Shown: positions 34,602 through 42,700, counted from the first letter of the stretch. The stretch: DNA of 64,000 nt from Oscillospiraceae bacterium (GCA_017461445.1 JAFTXW010000004.1:20535-84534); one strand, 5' to 3'. A program made the numbers and translations. Notes: generated by a model not told the origin, from the sequence alone.

Positions 34602-36002
34602 GGGTTTTCTCCTTGATTACGAATTTTCGGAAGGCTGAGTATCACGGCGATGCCCACAGCCACGCAGATGACTTCGGCAATAGCCAGCGAGTGGATAGAG
34701 CTGACTGCTGCGGCTGGCTCTGCTGCTCCTGCGGCGATCCCGCTTGTGATTTGGTTGGTGAACATAGGCACAAAGACTGCTACACCGAAGGGCGCCGCAA
34801 GATCGCGGAACAGGCCGTAGGTTCCGGTTCCGGCACCTGCCTTTTCGGGCGGCAAGCCAGACAGCGCTACTTTCATGAAAATGGTGCCATTTCCACCAAG
34901 CCCAAATCCCAGAATGCCAAGAGATGCCATCAAGAGCAGTACCGAGGTATTGAGAGAAAATAGAAGCAGGATGGCGCAGCCGATACCCGTCAGAATCAGC
35001 GAGCCGGACAATACAGACTTTGGTTCATATCGGTCCGCCAGCGGGCCGAGGATAACTGCTCCCAGAGACATTCCCAGATACATAACCGAAATGGCATAGC
35101 CGGAGATCACGCTGTTTTCCGGCTGGGTATAGTTTACAAAGACGATTGTATTGGTCATATTGGCCTGCATCAGTCCCTGGGTGAGGAAAAGCACCAGAAC
35201 GCTGAGTATGAAAGCCTTTCGCATCATAAAGCTGCCGGGCAATATGGGATTTGCGGCTTTTCTTTCCGCAAGAACAAGTCCCGCAAGAGAGACAGCAGCA
35301 GCGATCACCACACCCAGAAAAGCGGTAGAGGTCCAGCCAAAATTCTGCCCAAAGGACGGTACGCACAGCAGGAGACTGAAAAAGATCAGTACCAGAACGG
35401 CACCGATCCCATCAAAGTTGGTAAGCGGCTTCCGCTCTGTTTTTTCCTTATTGCCTGTCATCAGGCAAGCGAATAAAACACCAGCATATCGCGGCACATA
35501 TCCAGATCATAGCCCGCCAGCCGTAGGATGCAATGACTATGCCACCCAAGGTGGGCCCAAAAATCACGGAGCTACTCGAAATCAGCATATACAGGGAGAA
35601 GCCCTTTGCCACCGCGTTTTGAGGAAATTCGGTAACAATGTAGGCCATCACCACCGGCGCAATAGCGGCGGTCCCGATGCCGACGATGAAGCGGGCCAAC
35701 AGCATAAAAATCAGAGAAGATGACAATGCTGTGAGTATATTACCAAGGGTAAAAACAGCAATGCCCAGCAGCAGCGTCACTTTTCTCCCCAATACATCAC
35801 CCAGCTTTCCAAGAATCGGCGCACAGGCGGCAGTGGACATGGCCTGAGCCAGAGCTGTCCAGGTGGTATTGTTGTAGGCGATGCCGATATCCTGCACGAA
35901 TGCAGGCCCCAGTACGGTAGAAAAGCCGCCTACGATACCGATCAGAAACGCAGCCAATGCGTATGGAATGAATCCGCGTTTATATGCGTTGCTTTGCTCC
36001 AT
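34598..36002 (-). pseudogene. MFS transporter, frameshifted
   Basis: Two consecutive minus-strand frames together make one 14-helix-type major facilitator. The first (36002 to about 35484) covers helices 1-6 (GRKVTLLLGIAVFTLGNI, then RFIVGIGTAAIAPVVMAYI). The second continues to 34598 with GYAISVMYLGMSLGAVILGP. The join is near 35481-35490, where WICAAIC runs into another frame. Adding two bases or removing one restores AGVLFACLMTG. It could be a real mutation or an assembly error. The pairing with the 7-alpha-HSDH suggests bile-acid transport. Confidence 0.75.
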
Positions 36003-36091
36003 TTTTCCACTTCCTTTTGCGTTAGTATGCCCTGCTATGCTTGCATTATTTATGCTATTTCGGACACACTTTCCTTAGAAGGAGGGAGTTT

Positions 36092-36439
36092 ATGAAACAG
36101 AAATTCTATATCTGCAAGCATTGCGGCAATATCGTAGCCATGCTCCGGGACGCAGGCGTTCCGATTATCTGCTGTGGTGAGAAGATGCATGAGATCAAGC
36201 CGGGAGCGACGGAGGCTTCCGGGGAGAAGCATATCCCTGTTTATGAGATGGACGGCAATACCGTTCATGTCACAGTTGGATCTGTGGAACATCCCATGAC
36301 CCGGGAACACTATATCGAGTGGATCTGTCTCGAATCCGAACACGGCATTCAGTATGCCCATTTGACCCCGGATGACGAGCCGAGAGCAAAGTTTGCCCTT
36401 TGTGACGGTGATGAGGTCCGTGGAGTTTACGCCTTCTGA
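36092..36439 (+). CDS. Desulfoferrodoxin (superoxide reductase)
   Basis: 115 residues. N-terminal rubredoxin-like iron site with CKHCGN and IICCGEKM. The catalytic Fe centre has His in EKHIPVYE, HPMTREHYIEWI and Cys in FALCDGD. It reduces superoxide to hydrogen peroxide in the cytoplasm without releasing oxygen, which suits anaerobes. GAAGGAGGGAG lies before the ATG at 36092. The next two genes remove the peroxide made here. It is divergent from the MFS gene. Confidence 0.92.
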   Translation: MKQKFYICKHCGNIVAMLRDAGVPIICCGEKMHEIKPGATEASGEKHIPVYEMDGNTVHVTVGSVEHPMTREHYIEWICLESEHGIQYAHLTPDDEPRAKFALCDGDEVRGVYAF

Positions 36440-36469
36440 AATCAACATGATCTTTGGAGGAATTGAGTT

Positions 36470-37033
36470 ATGTCTATGATTAATAAGGAAGTTTCCGATT
36501 TCCGCACTTACGCGTTCCATGAGAATGAATTTAAGTTTGTGTCCAAGGAGGATATCCTGGGCAAGTGGAGCGTATTTTTCTTCTATCCCGCAGACTTCAC
36601 CTTTGTCTGTCCCACGGAGCTGGAGGATCTGGCGGACAAGTATGAGCAGTTCAAAGCCGTAGGCTGCGAGGTTTATTCTGTGTCCACCGACACCCACTTC
36701 GTCCACAAGGCATGGCACGATGCCTCTGAGCGAATCAAGAAGATCAACTACCCCATGCTGGCTGACCCCACCCACGCTATTTCCAAGGACTTCGAGGTTC
36801 TGATCGAGTCCGATGGTCTGGCGGAGCGCGGGACCTTTATCATCAATCCCGAGGGCAAGATTGTTGGCTACGAGGTAACTGCCGGCAATGTGGGCCGGAA
36901 TGCCGAAGAACTGCTGCGGAAGGTGCAGGCCTGCCAGTTTGTCCATGCCCATGGCGATCAGGTGTGTCCTGCTAACTGGAAGCCGGGTAGCGAGACCCTG
37001 AAACCCAGCCTGGATCTGGTTGGGCAGCTTTGA
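36470..37033 (+). CDS. ahpC: Alkyl hydroperoxide reductase subunit C (peroxiredoxin)
   Basis: 187-residue 2-Cys peroxiredoxin. Peroxidatic Cys in DFTFVCPTELED (about residue 47), resolving Cys in GDQVCPANW (about 166). It reduces hydrogen peroxide and organic peroxides using the flavoprotein encoded next. TTGGAGGAATTGAG precedes the ATG. Its stop overlaps the start of that gene (TGATG), so the pair is translated together. Confidence 0.95.
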   Translation: MSMINKEVSDFRTYAFHENEFKFVSKEDILGKWSVFFFYPADFTFVCPTELEDLADKYEQFKAVGCEVYSVSTDTHFVHKAWHDASERIKKINYPMLADPTHAISKDFEVLIESDGLAERGTFIINPEGKIVGYEVTAGNVGRNAEELLRKVQACQFVHAHGDQVCPANWKPGSETLKPSLDLVGQL

Positions 37034-38658
37034 TGGAAAATCTGTATGATGTGATCGTGGTTGGCGGCGGTCCTGCGGGACTCACCGCCGCCCTGTATCT
37101 GGCCCGGGCGAAATACCGGGTGTTGGTCTTGGAAAAGGAGCAGTTTGGCGGTCAGATATCCATCACCCATGAGGTAGTCAACTATCCCGGTATCGCCAAA
37201 ACCAGTGGTAAGGCATTAACGGATACCATCCAGCAGCAGGCGGAAAACTTTGGCGCGGAATTTATGCTGGCGGAAGCCACGGGTTTTGACCTTGACCGGG
37301 ATATTAAGACCGTCCGTACCAACCGGGGAGAATTCCGCTGTTTTGGTATACTGCTTGCCACCGGTGCCCATCCCAGAACCGTTGGTTTCAAGGGCGAGGA
37401 AGAATACAAGGGCCGGGGTGTTGCCTACTGTGCCACCTGTGATGGGGAGTTTTTTACAGGAAAAGATATTTTCGTGGTGGGCGGTGGCTATGCCGCGGCG
37501 GAGGAAAGCGTATTTCTCACCAAGTTTGCCCGGCATGTGACGATCCTGGTCCGCAAGGATGATTTCTCCTGCGCTGCTTCTGTGGCAGACCAGGCGAAAA
37601 ACCACGAGAAGATCACTGTTCTGACCAATACCGTTATGGAAGAAGTATCCGGTGAAAACGGTCTAAACTATGCCCGGTATAAAAACACCGCCACCGGTGA
37701 GGTGACGGAGTACAAAAGTAACGAGCCTTTCGGCGTGTTCGTATTTGCCGGATATGCCCCAGCCACGGATGCGGTCAAAGGCACAGTAGAGCTAAACGAA
37801 CAGGGCTATATCGTGACCGACGCATCTCAGAAAACCAGTGCGGACGGTGTGTACGCCGCAGGCGATGTTTGCGTCAAGCCCCTGCGTCAGGTGGTGACTG
37901 CGACCAGCGACGGTGCGTTAGCAGCTACAGAGCTTGAGAAGTATGTGGCAGCTATTCATCGAAAGACCGGCCTGCGTGCTGAGGTGCCTGCGACAAAGCA
38001 AAGCGAAGCAGCTGTCACAGTTCATGCGCAGGAAGCAGAGGAATCCGGGGAGCTTTTCACCGCCGAGATGCGGCAGCAGTTGGATACGGTATTTGACCGG
38101 ATGGAAAGCCCTCTGCTTCTGAAGCTAAGCTTGGATGACCGCCCGGTATCGGCAGAGCTGGAGCAGTTCATCACCGCTTTGGCGGCACTTTCTAACAAAC
38201 TAACGGTCACCATTGAAGAAAGGACTGTATCTTCGCAGGAAGCTCCCTGCGTCTGCGTATGCAAGGCGGATGGAACGGAAACAGGTCTTGCGTTCCACGG
38301 TGTCCCCAGTGGCCACGAGTTTACCTCTTTCGTGCTTGGACTGTACAACGCCGCCGGTCCTGGGCAGGCACTGGATGAAACTACCCGGCAGCAGATCGTG
38401 GCCATTAAGAACAAAACAGATATAAAGATTCTGGTCACACTCTCGTGTACCATGTGTCCCGACCTGGTGGTTGCCGCTCAGCGGATCGCCGCAGAGAATC
38501 CAAATGTGACCGCCCATGTGTATGATATCCGCCATTTTGAGAATCTGAAGGACCAATACAATGTTATGAGCGTGCCGTGCCTTGTGATCAATGATAATAA
38601 GGTATCCTTCGGTAAGAAGAACGTCCAGCAAATTCTGGATTTGATCCATGAGGTGTAA
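37033..38658 (+). CDS. AhpF-like reductase with reversed domain order
   Basis: 541-residue flavoprotein that passes electrons from NAD(P)H to AhpC. Residues 1-310 are thioredoxin reductase-like: GGGPAGLTAALYLARA, redox pair in YCATCDGEF (about 133), second nucleotide site VVGGGYAAAEE and GDVCVKP. Residues about 350-540 are two thioredoxin folds with a CTMC pair (SCTMCPDLVVAAQRI). In E. coli AhpF the thioredoxin-fold part is N-terminal; here it is C-terminal, as in some clostridial enzymes. The start is ATG 37033; a TTG one codon earlier is possible. Confidence 0.88.
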   Translation: MENLYDVIVVGGGPAGLTAALYLARAKYRVLVLEKEQFGGQISITHEVVNYPGIAKTSGKALTDTIQQQAENFGAEFMLAEATGFDLDRDIKTVRTNRGEFRCFGILLATGAHPRTVGFKGEEEYKGRGVAYCATCDGEFFTGKDIFVVGGGYAAAEESVFLTKFARHVTILVRKDDFSCAASVADQAKNHEKITVLTNTVMEEVSGENGLNYARYKNTATGEVTEYKSNEPFGVFVFAGYAPATDAVKGTVELNEQGYIVTDASQKTSADGVYAAGDVCVKPLRQVVTATSDGALAATELEKYVAAIHRKTGLRAEVPATKQSEAAVTVHAQEAEESGELFTAEMRQQLDTVFDRMESPLLLKLSLDDRPVSAELEQFITALAALSNKLTVTIEERTVSSQEAPCVCVCKADGTETGLAFHGVPSGHEFTSFVLGLYNAAGPGQALDETTRQQIVAIKNKTDIKILVTLSCTMCPDLVVAAQRIAAENPNVTAHVYDIRHFENLKDQYNVMSVPCLVINDNKVSFGKKNVQQILDLIHEV

Positions 38659-38681
38659 TAAAAGCGCGGTGTATTAACATG

Positions 38682-38712
38682 AACGGATGGGGGTGATCTC
38701 CATCCGTTTTTC
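38682..38712 (+). terminator. Terminator of the oxidative-stress operon
   Basis: AACGGATGG with CCATCCGTT, a 9-base loop and a TTTTTC tail. Confidence 0.85.
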
Positions 38713-38774
38713 TTAACATTAGATCTCTCATTATAGTGGATTTTATATTTCGGCTTTATACTAATTGGCGATTT

Positions 38775-38840
38775 CATTACAAGACGAGTTCTGTTTTGTA
38801 ATGACATTGTGTTGACAAATGCGCGTATGCGTGGTACAAT
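38775..38840 (+). promoter_or_regulatory. RelB/ParE promoter and operator
   Basis: TTGACA (38812-38817), a 17-base spacer and TACAAT (38835-38840). Upstream is an inverted repeat CATTACAA/TTGTAATG (38775-38803), and a GCGCGTATGCG stretch fills the spacer. Antitoxins of this class bind such repeats to repress their own operon. Confidence 0.75.
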
Positions 38841-38859
38841 AAGGGCACGAGGTGATTCT

Positions 38860-39183
38860 ATGCAAAATCAAATCAATGTGGCAACTGCCCCCAAGACCGG
38901 CACCTTCCAAATGCGAATCAACCCGGAGGTGCGGCAGGAAGTAGAGGCGGTATATGCTTCGTATGGTCTGAGTCTGACTGATGCAATCAATGTGTTCTTG
39001 CAGCAGTCACTAAATGAGTCCGGCTTGCCGTTTCTTCTGTCCCCGGAGAATGCCGCTTATCTGAAAACCAAAGCCACAGCCCGGCTGATGGCGGAAGTTC
39101 AGAAAGGCTGGGACTCCGTGCAAAACGAAAGCGATTGGGTATCTGAGGAAGATGCTTATCGGGTGCTGGGGATCGAAAAATGA
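38860..39183 (+). CDS. RelB/DinJ family antitoxin
   Basis: 107 residues. Ribbon-helix-helix part FQMRINPEVRQEVEAVYASY and LSLTDAINVFLQQS match RelB/DinJ antitoxins, with a C-terminal toxin-binding tail (DSVQNESDWVSEEDAYRVLG). GAGGTG precedes the ATG. Coupled to the toxin by ATGA overlap. It would neutralise the toxin and repress the operon. It sits near the right end of the island and may stabilise it. Confidence 0.88.
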   Translation: MQNQINVATAPKTGTFQMRINPEVRQEVEAVYASYGLSLTDAINVFLQQSLNESGLPFLLSPENAAYLKTKATARLMAEVQKGWDSVQNESDWVSEEDAYRVLGIEK

Positions 39184-39500
39184 AGATAAAATACACGCCT
39201 GCGGCAATGGAAGACTTGCAGGAGATGAAAACCTATATTTCCAAAACCCTGCACAATCCCAAAGCGGCGAACCGCATTACCAAGAGCATTTTGGATAGCT
39301 GCGCCAATCTCAAAAACCATCCTCAGCTTGGAATGTCCCTGGCCGCAAAGACCGGACAGGATACAGATCTGCGATATCTTGTGTGTGAGCAGCATTTAGC
39401 GCTGTACCGGGTGGAGGGCGAGTTGATCCTGATCGCTCGAATTTTGGACGGCAGAACAGATTATATGCGTGTGCTCTTCCGGGACGATTCAGCTCAGTAA
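39180..39500 (+). CDS. RelE/ParE family toxin
   Basis: 106 residues: MKIKYTPAAMEDLQEMKTYI at the N terminus, LKNHPQLGMSL, RYLVCEQHLALYRVEGELI, and ILDGRTDYMRVLF at the C terminus. These are the ParE/RelE superfamily blocks. The target, either DNA gyrase or ribosome-bound mRNA, cannot be decided from sequence. It is the last gene of the island before motif copy E. Confidence 0.88.
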   Translation: MKIKYTPAAMEDLQEMKTYISKTLHNPKAANRITKSILDSCANLKNHPQLGMSLAAKTGQDTDLRYLVCEQHLALYRVEGELILIARILDGRTDYMRVLFRDDSAQ

Positions 39501-39504
39501 AATT

Positions 39505-39560
39505 TGCTTATTTGTTCTTTTTGTTTTGTTACCTACTGTCTGGCGGCAATGGTTGGTGCT
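39505..39560 (+). repeat. T-rich plus palindrome module-border motif, copy E
   Basis: TTATTTGTTCTTTTTG and TTTTGTTAC then CTGTCTGGCGGCAATGG. Starts 5 bases after the toxin stop. The palindromic part is less complete than in copies B and D. Confidence 0.55.
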
Positions 39561-39601
39561 GTGAGACAACCGCAGGAGAATATGATCCGAAATACAGCTT
39601 C

Positions 39602-39641
39602 AGCGCCTGGTTACTGGTTTGGTGACCGGGCGCTTACTTTT
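39602..39641 (+). terminator. Terminator near the right island end
   Basis: AGCGCCTGGTTAC with GTGACCGGGCGCT (G-T pairs allowed) and a TACTTTT tail. Confidence 0.7.
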
Positions 39642-39662
39642 GACCCAGATTCTGACCCAGAA
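39640..39662. repeat. TGACCCA doublet near the right island end
   Basis: TGACCCAGATTCTGACCCAG repeats the doublet at 15593-15614. The sequence 39663-39773 shows no gene. Confidence 0.4.
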
Positions 39663-39773
39663 CAGGAAAAACTGGTGTGGACAGAGCAGCACCAAGGGGA
39701 AAACACATCTCCAATACCCCTACCGAAAAGCACCAAACGGACGCCTTAGCACCCAAAAAATGCCCAGACCTAT

Positions 39774-39845
39774 CCTTCTAAGCAGTAGGTCGGGGGTTCG
39801 AGTCCCTCCTGGCGTGCCATTCAGCTCAATCAAATATGGTGGATA
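39774..39845 (+). repeat. Right copy of the 72-bp island-flanking direct repeat (attR-like)
   Basis: Partial tRNA-Arg (anticodon loop to CCA), spacer and GGTGGATA start of tRNA-His, identical to 15275-15346 except for one base. It lacks the 5' half of the tRNA, so it is not functional. Confidence 0.8.
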
Positions 39846-40039
39846 ATGGGACTCGAAGAGAGCGGCCCGCCCGAAGGGCGGGTAAAAAAGTGTCCGGTGG
39901 ACACTTTTTTAGCTCGGGGGAGAGTCCCTGCTTCACCGGTTTCTCGCAGCAATTGTCTATATTCCACATCCGCTTCTGCCATGATCTTAATCCAGGTATA
40001 TCTTTTTCTTTGCTCATAGTTCATTAATTTTTCAGACAT
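39830..40039 (-). CDS. Small unknown protein, 3' end overwritten by repeat sequence
   Basis: 69 residues starting MSEKLMNYEQRKRYTWIKIM. AAGGAGGGGG stands 7 bases before the ATG, so expression is likely. From about residue 38 on, the frame runs through the hairpins and the tRNA fragment, so the original C terminus was probably lost when the island border formed. It is divergent from the XRE regulator and shares its control region. No family was recognised. Confidence 0.45.
   Translation of the reverse strand: MSEKLMNYEQRKRYTWIKIMAEADVEYRQLLRETGEAGTLPRAKKVSTGHFFTRPSGGPLSSSPIIHHI
39839..39858 (-). repeat. Inverted fragment of tRNA-His 3' end
   Basis: 20 bases that are the exact reverse complement of tRNA-His 15394-15413 (T-loop to acceptor). 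They share the GGTGGATA acceptor bases with the end of the direct repeat, as if copying switched strands at the acceptor stem. Confidence 0.7.
39866..39910. repeat. Two small perfect hairpins
   Basis: CCCGCCC/GGGCGGG (39866-39882) and AAAAAAGTGTCC/GGACACTTTTTT (39884-39910, 3-base loop). The second is a bidirectional terminator by shape. Confidence 0.7.
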
Positions 40040-40044
40040 ATATC

Positions 40045-40110
40045 CCCCTCCTTCTGGTTTAGTATATCTGAAATCCAGATAAAAAACAATATCTTATTTT
40101 CAGATGTTGT
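40045..40110. promoter_or_regulatory. Divergent control region with operator-like repeats
   Basis: TATCTGAAATCCAGATA is a near-palindrome, followed by a related ATCTTATTTTCAGAT. Both lie between the small minus-strand gene and the XRE regulator and are probable binding sites of the latter. Confidence 0.55.
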
Positions 40111-40131
40111 ATGGTTTTATCGGGTGATGAT

Positions 40132-40368
40132 ATGCGATATGAAATTATGAAGTATGAAAACATCCGTAATCTGAGAACTGACGGGGGCTATACACAGAAG
40201 CAGATTGCGGAGTATCTGGGAATCAGTCAAAACACCTATTCCCAATATGAGATCGGCGTGCTCAATTATCCCATTGAGGTGCTGATAAAGCTGGCAAAAT
40301 TTTATAACACAAGCGTGGACTACCTTCTCGGTTTGACCGGCACAAAAGAGCCTTATCCCCCAAAATAA
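40132..40368 (+). CDS. XRE family HTH regulator
   Basis: 78 residues with a Cro/C1-type helix-turn-helix: YTQKQIAEYLGISQNTYSQY and VLIKLAKFYNTSVDYLLGLT. A short single-domain repressor. ATG 40132 has GGGTGATG close by; 40147 (MKYENIRNLR) is an equally typical family start. Likely represses itself and the divergent small gene. Confidence 0.85.
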   Translation: MRYEIMKYENIRNLRTDGGYTQKQIAEYLGISQNTYSQYEIGVLNYPIEVLIKLAKFYNTSVDYLLGLTGTKEPYPPK

Positions 40369-40378
40369 TCAAGTCTTT

Positions 40379-40488
40379 CATCCCGAGGGTGGGTAAAACG
40401 GAGTCGAAGGCTCTTGGTACTATCGAGACTGCTGAACAGACACTCGGTGCCAAGATCCTTCGACTCGCTTCGCTCGCTCAGGATGACA
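40379..40488. repeat. Dispersed inverted repeat of the TCCTTCGACTC type
   Basis: Imperfect inverted arms, left TCATCCCGAG and GGAGTCGAAGG, right CCTTCGACTC and CTCAGGATGACA. Similar hairpins are common between genes in gut Firmicutes. The remaining spacer to 40571 has no gene. Confidence 0.6.
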
Positions 40489-40571
40489 GGTCTTATTAAA
40501 ACAGGAAAAGCTTTTCTACAATATTGTCTTTTCCCCTCCCCTTCGACAGAATTTTCAAAACCGGGATGCTA

Positions 40572-42476
40572 TCATGAAGCCGGGTCCGCCGGGCGGAGGC
40601 GGAGGACGGCTGCGGTGGCATCGTCCTCGCCTTTGGCCCCGGCCTTCTCCAAAAGCTGCGCCGCCAGCTCCCCGGGCGGCGCATCCGGCGTCAGCTCCAT
40701 CTGGCGCAGGGCCTGCTCCGCGTCGGTACCGTCGCTGAGCAAAATCAGCACCTCTCCCTGCCGCAGGGACAGCCGCACCACCGTCTCCCGGGTTCCCGTC
40801 ACAGAAATTCCCGGGGGCGGCGCGGCTGTCCCGATTTTCTCCGCTCCCTTTCGGCGCAGTACCCAACTGGGTGCTGCGCCCCATTTGTATATCACCGCCT
40901 TCCCCGTGTCCAGCCGCACCTCCGCCAGATCCAGGGTCACCGCCCCCGCCTGGCCCCGGAGGGCCAGCAGGCTGTTGACGCTGCGGAAGGCGTACTCCGC
41001 CGGGAACCCCGCCGTCAGCAGCTCCCGCACCAGCTGCGCCGCGGGCTTGGCCTCCCGGCGGGCCTCCTGCCCGGTGCCCATACCGTCGCACAGGAGCACA
41101 AAATACCGGCACCCGGTACCCGGGAAGGCCATGCACACATCCCCGTTGACCCGCTCCTTTCCCGCGGAGCGGGCACCGATCTCCAGAGAAAAGCTGGCCT
41201 TCAGCCGCTCCCCCCGCCGGGGCAGCTGATCCGCCAGATTCTGCAGATACGCCGACAAAAACTGATACTGCTGCACCAGGGCCGCCCGGTATTCCCGCCG
41301 CCGGTCCCGGTCAGCTTTTAAATACCGCAGCTGCTCCTGGCTCCGCCGCAGTTCCGCAATGACCCGGCCCGTTTTGCGGCAGTGGAAATCCAGAGGATAA
41401 TGGAGCATTTTGGCCGAGAATTTCTCCTGCTCCCCGCAGGTATTCCGGGCGGAGCAGGTACTGCAGGCCCGCTCCCGGGCCTTTTGGAGCAGGGCCCGCT
41501 CGTCGATGGGCGGCGGTGCCGCCTCCTGCAGCTGCCGCCGCATTTCCCCCAGCACTCCCGCAGCCAGCTCCAGCCGTACCTGGGCGATGCCTGTTTCCCC
41601 CCGGTGGTGTACCGCCTCCATCCGGGGCGGCAGCAGAGACGCCAGATACCCTCCCAGCAGCAGCCCCGGCAGGGGATTCAGATCCCGCAGGCCCGTCAGC
41701 ACCATCACGGCTGCGCAGGCGGCACAGGGGGCGGCGTAGCGCAGATACTTATTTTCAAAGGGAATCTGCCGCAGAAAATAGGCGATGCACATCGTCGCCG
41801 TCATCGGTACCCGGGTCACCTGTGCCATGTCCAGTCCCAGCCCCGCCAGTGCCGCCGCCGGGAAGGAGCTGCCCAGGGCCATGACCCCCGCCCCTATGTA
41901 TCCAAGGCTCAGGAAGGGCAGGGGAGCTACCTGGGCCAATGCCAGCATCACGGCGGCCCCCGCGATCCACTGGGGCACCGCGTCCCGCCTTCGCACCGCC
42001 TGCCGAAACAGCAGGGCGGCCCCCGCAGCCACGGCGATCCGCAGAAAATACCCCAAAAGAGGCGTATCGTCCTCCCATACCACCTGAAAGGAAAGGCCGA
42101 TGGCCGCCACCAGAAAGGCCGCCAACAGGGGGATCAGCAGGGGCTGCTCTCCGGCATCCGTCCGTTTTCCAAGAAACAGCGACAGCATTCCCCCGGCGGC
42201 GGACCAGATCATCCCCTGGATGCCCGCGTTTCCCCAGAAAATCTGATAGCCCAGGATGCTCCCCAGGGTCATCACCACCGCCCGCCAGCCGGTGACGGCG
42301 CAGACGAGCCCCATCGCCAGGGGCTGGGGCAGATTTCCCAGGCTCGCCGCGCTGAGCAGGAAGCCGCTGCCTCCGTAAGCCATTAACCGGCCCCCGGCCT
42401 GCACATTGGGGTCCATTGCCCACTGCCGCAGCCGCCGCTGCCCCCGACGCAGATACGTTTCCATGGATGCCAACAT
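40572..42476 (-). CDS. spoIIE: Stage II sporulation protein E (SpoIIE)
   Basis: 634 residues. About ten membrane helices occupy residues 30-290, then a linker with a Cys cluster (CSTCSARNTCGEQEKF), then a PP2C phosphatase domain: VNGDVCMAFPG, LLCDGMGTGQEARRE and LILLSDGTDAE. SpoIIE dephosphorylates SpoIIAA at the sporulation septum, which frees sigma F in the forespore. It is shorter than B. subtilis SpoIIE (about 825) mainly in the middle region. ATG 42476 was chosen as it opens MLASMETYLRRGQ; an upstream ATG at 42572 lacks a binding site. Confidence 0.93.
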   Translation of the reverse strand: MLASMETYLRRGQRRLRQWAMDPNVQAGGRLMAYGGSGFLLSAASLGNLPQPLAMGLVCAVTGWRAVVMTLGSILGYQIFWGNAGIQGMIWSAAGGMLSLFLGKRTDAGEQPLLIPLLAAFLVAAIGLSFQVVWEDDTPLLGYFLRIAVAAGAALLFRQAVRRRDAVPQWIAGAAVMLALAQVAPLPFLSLGYIGAGVMALGSSFPAAALAGLGLDMAQVTRVPMTATMCIAYFLRQIPFENKYLRYAAPCAACAAVMVLTGLRDLNPLPGLLLGGYLASLLPPRMEAVHHRGETGIAQVRLELAAGVLGEMRRQLQEAAPPPIDERALLQKARERACSTCSARNTCGEQEKFSAKMLHYPLDFHCRKTGRVIAELRRSQEQLRYLKADRDRRREYRAALVQQYQFLSAYLQNLADQLPRRGERLKASFSLEIGARSAGKERVNGDVCMAFPGTGCRYFVLLCDGMGTGQEARREAKPAAQLVRELLTAGFPAEYAFRSVNSLLALRGQAGAVTLDLAEVRLDTGKAVIYKWGAAPSWVLRRKGAEKIGTAAPPPGISVTGTRETVVRLSLRQGEVLILLSDGTDAEQALRQMELTPDAPPGELAAQLLEKAGAKGEDDATAAVLRLRPADPAS

Positions 42477-42598
42477 TTGTACACCACTGCCTTTCCTTTG
42501 TGATAGCCAAATCCTACCACGCCGGGAAAAATAATGCTGTCGTATTCGCAATGCCGCGAAAGATTCTTGCATCAGGGACGGTTAGGGTGTATAATGAT

Positions 42599-42700
42599 AA
42601 TGCAAAATGCAAAGTGCGAAGTGCAGAATGGTTTTGAACGGGAAACCATTCCCCCAGGTGGACACATAATTCTGCATTTTGCACTGTGCATTCCGCATTT
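42599..42700. repeat. Heptad inverted repeat, AATGCAG family (second copy)
   Basis: Left arm AATGCAA, AATGCAA, AGTGCGA, AGTGCAG (42599-42626). Right arm, read on the minus strand, AATGCGG, AATGCAC, AGTGCAA, AATGCAG. The inner loop holds a separate GGTTTTGAACGGGAAACC-type hairpin. Confidence 0.82.

Noticed and set aside
15905-39560. Idea that the five palindromic motifs are true integron attC sites
   Set aside because: No conserved RYYYAAC...GTTRRRY pair frames the hairpins, no integron integrase is in the window, and the modules are multi-gene. Kept only as an analogy.
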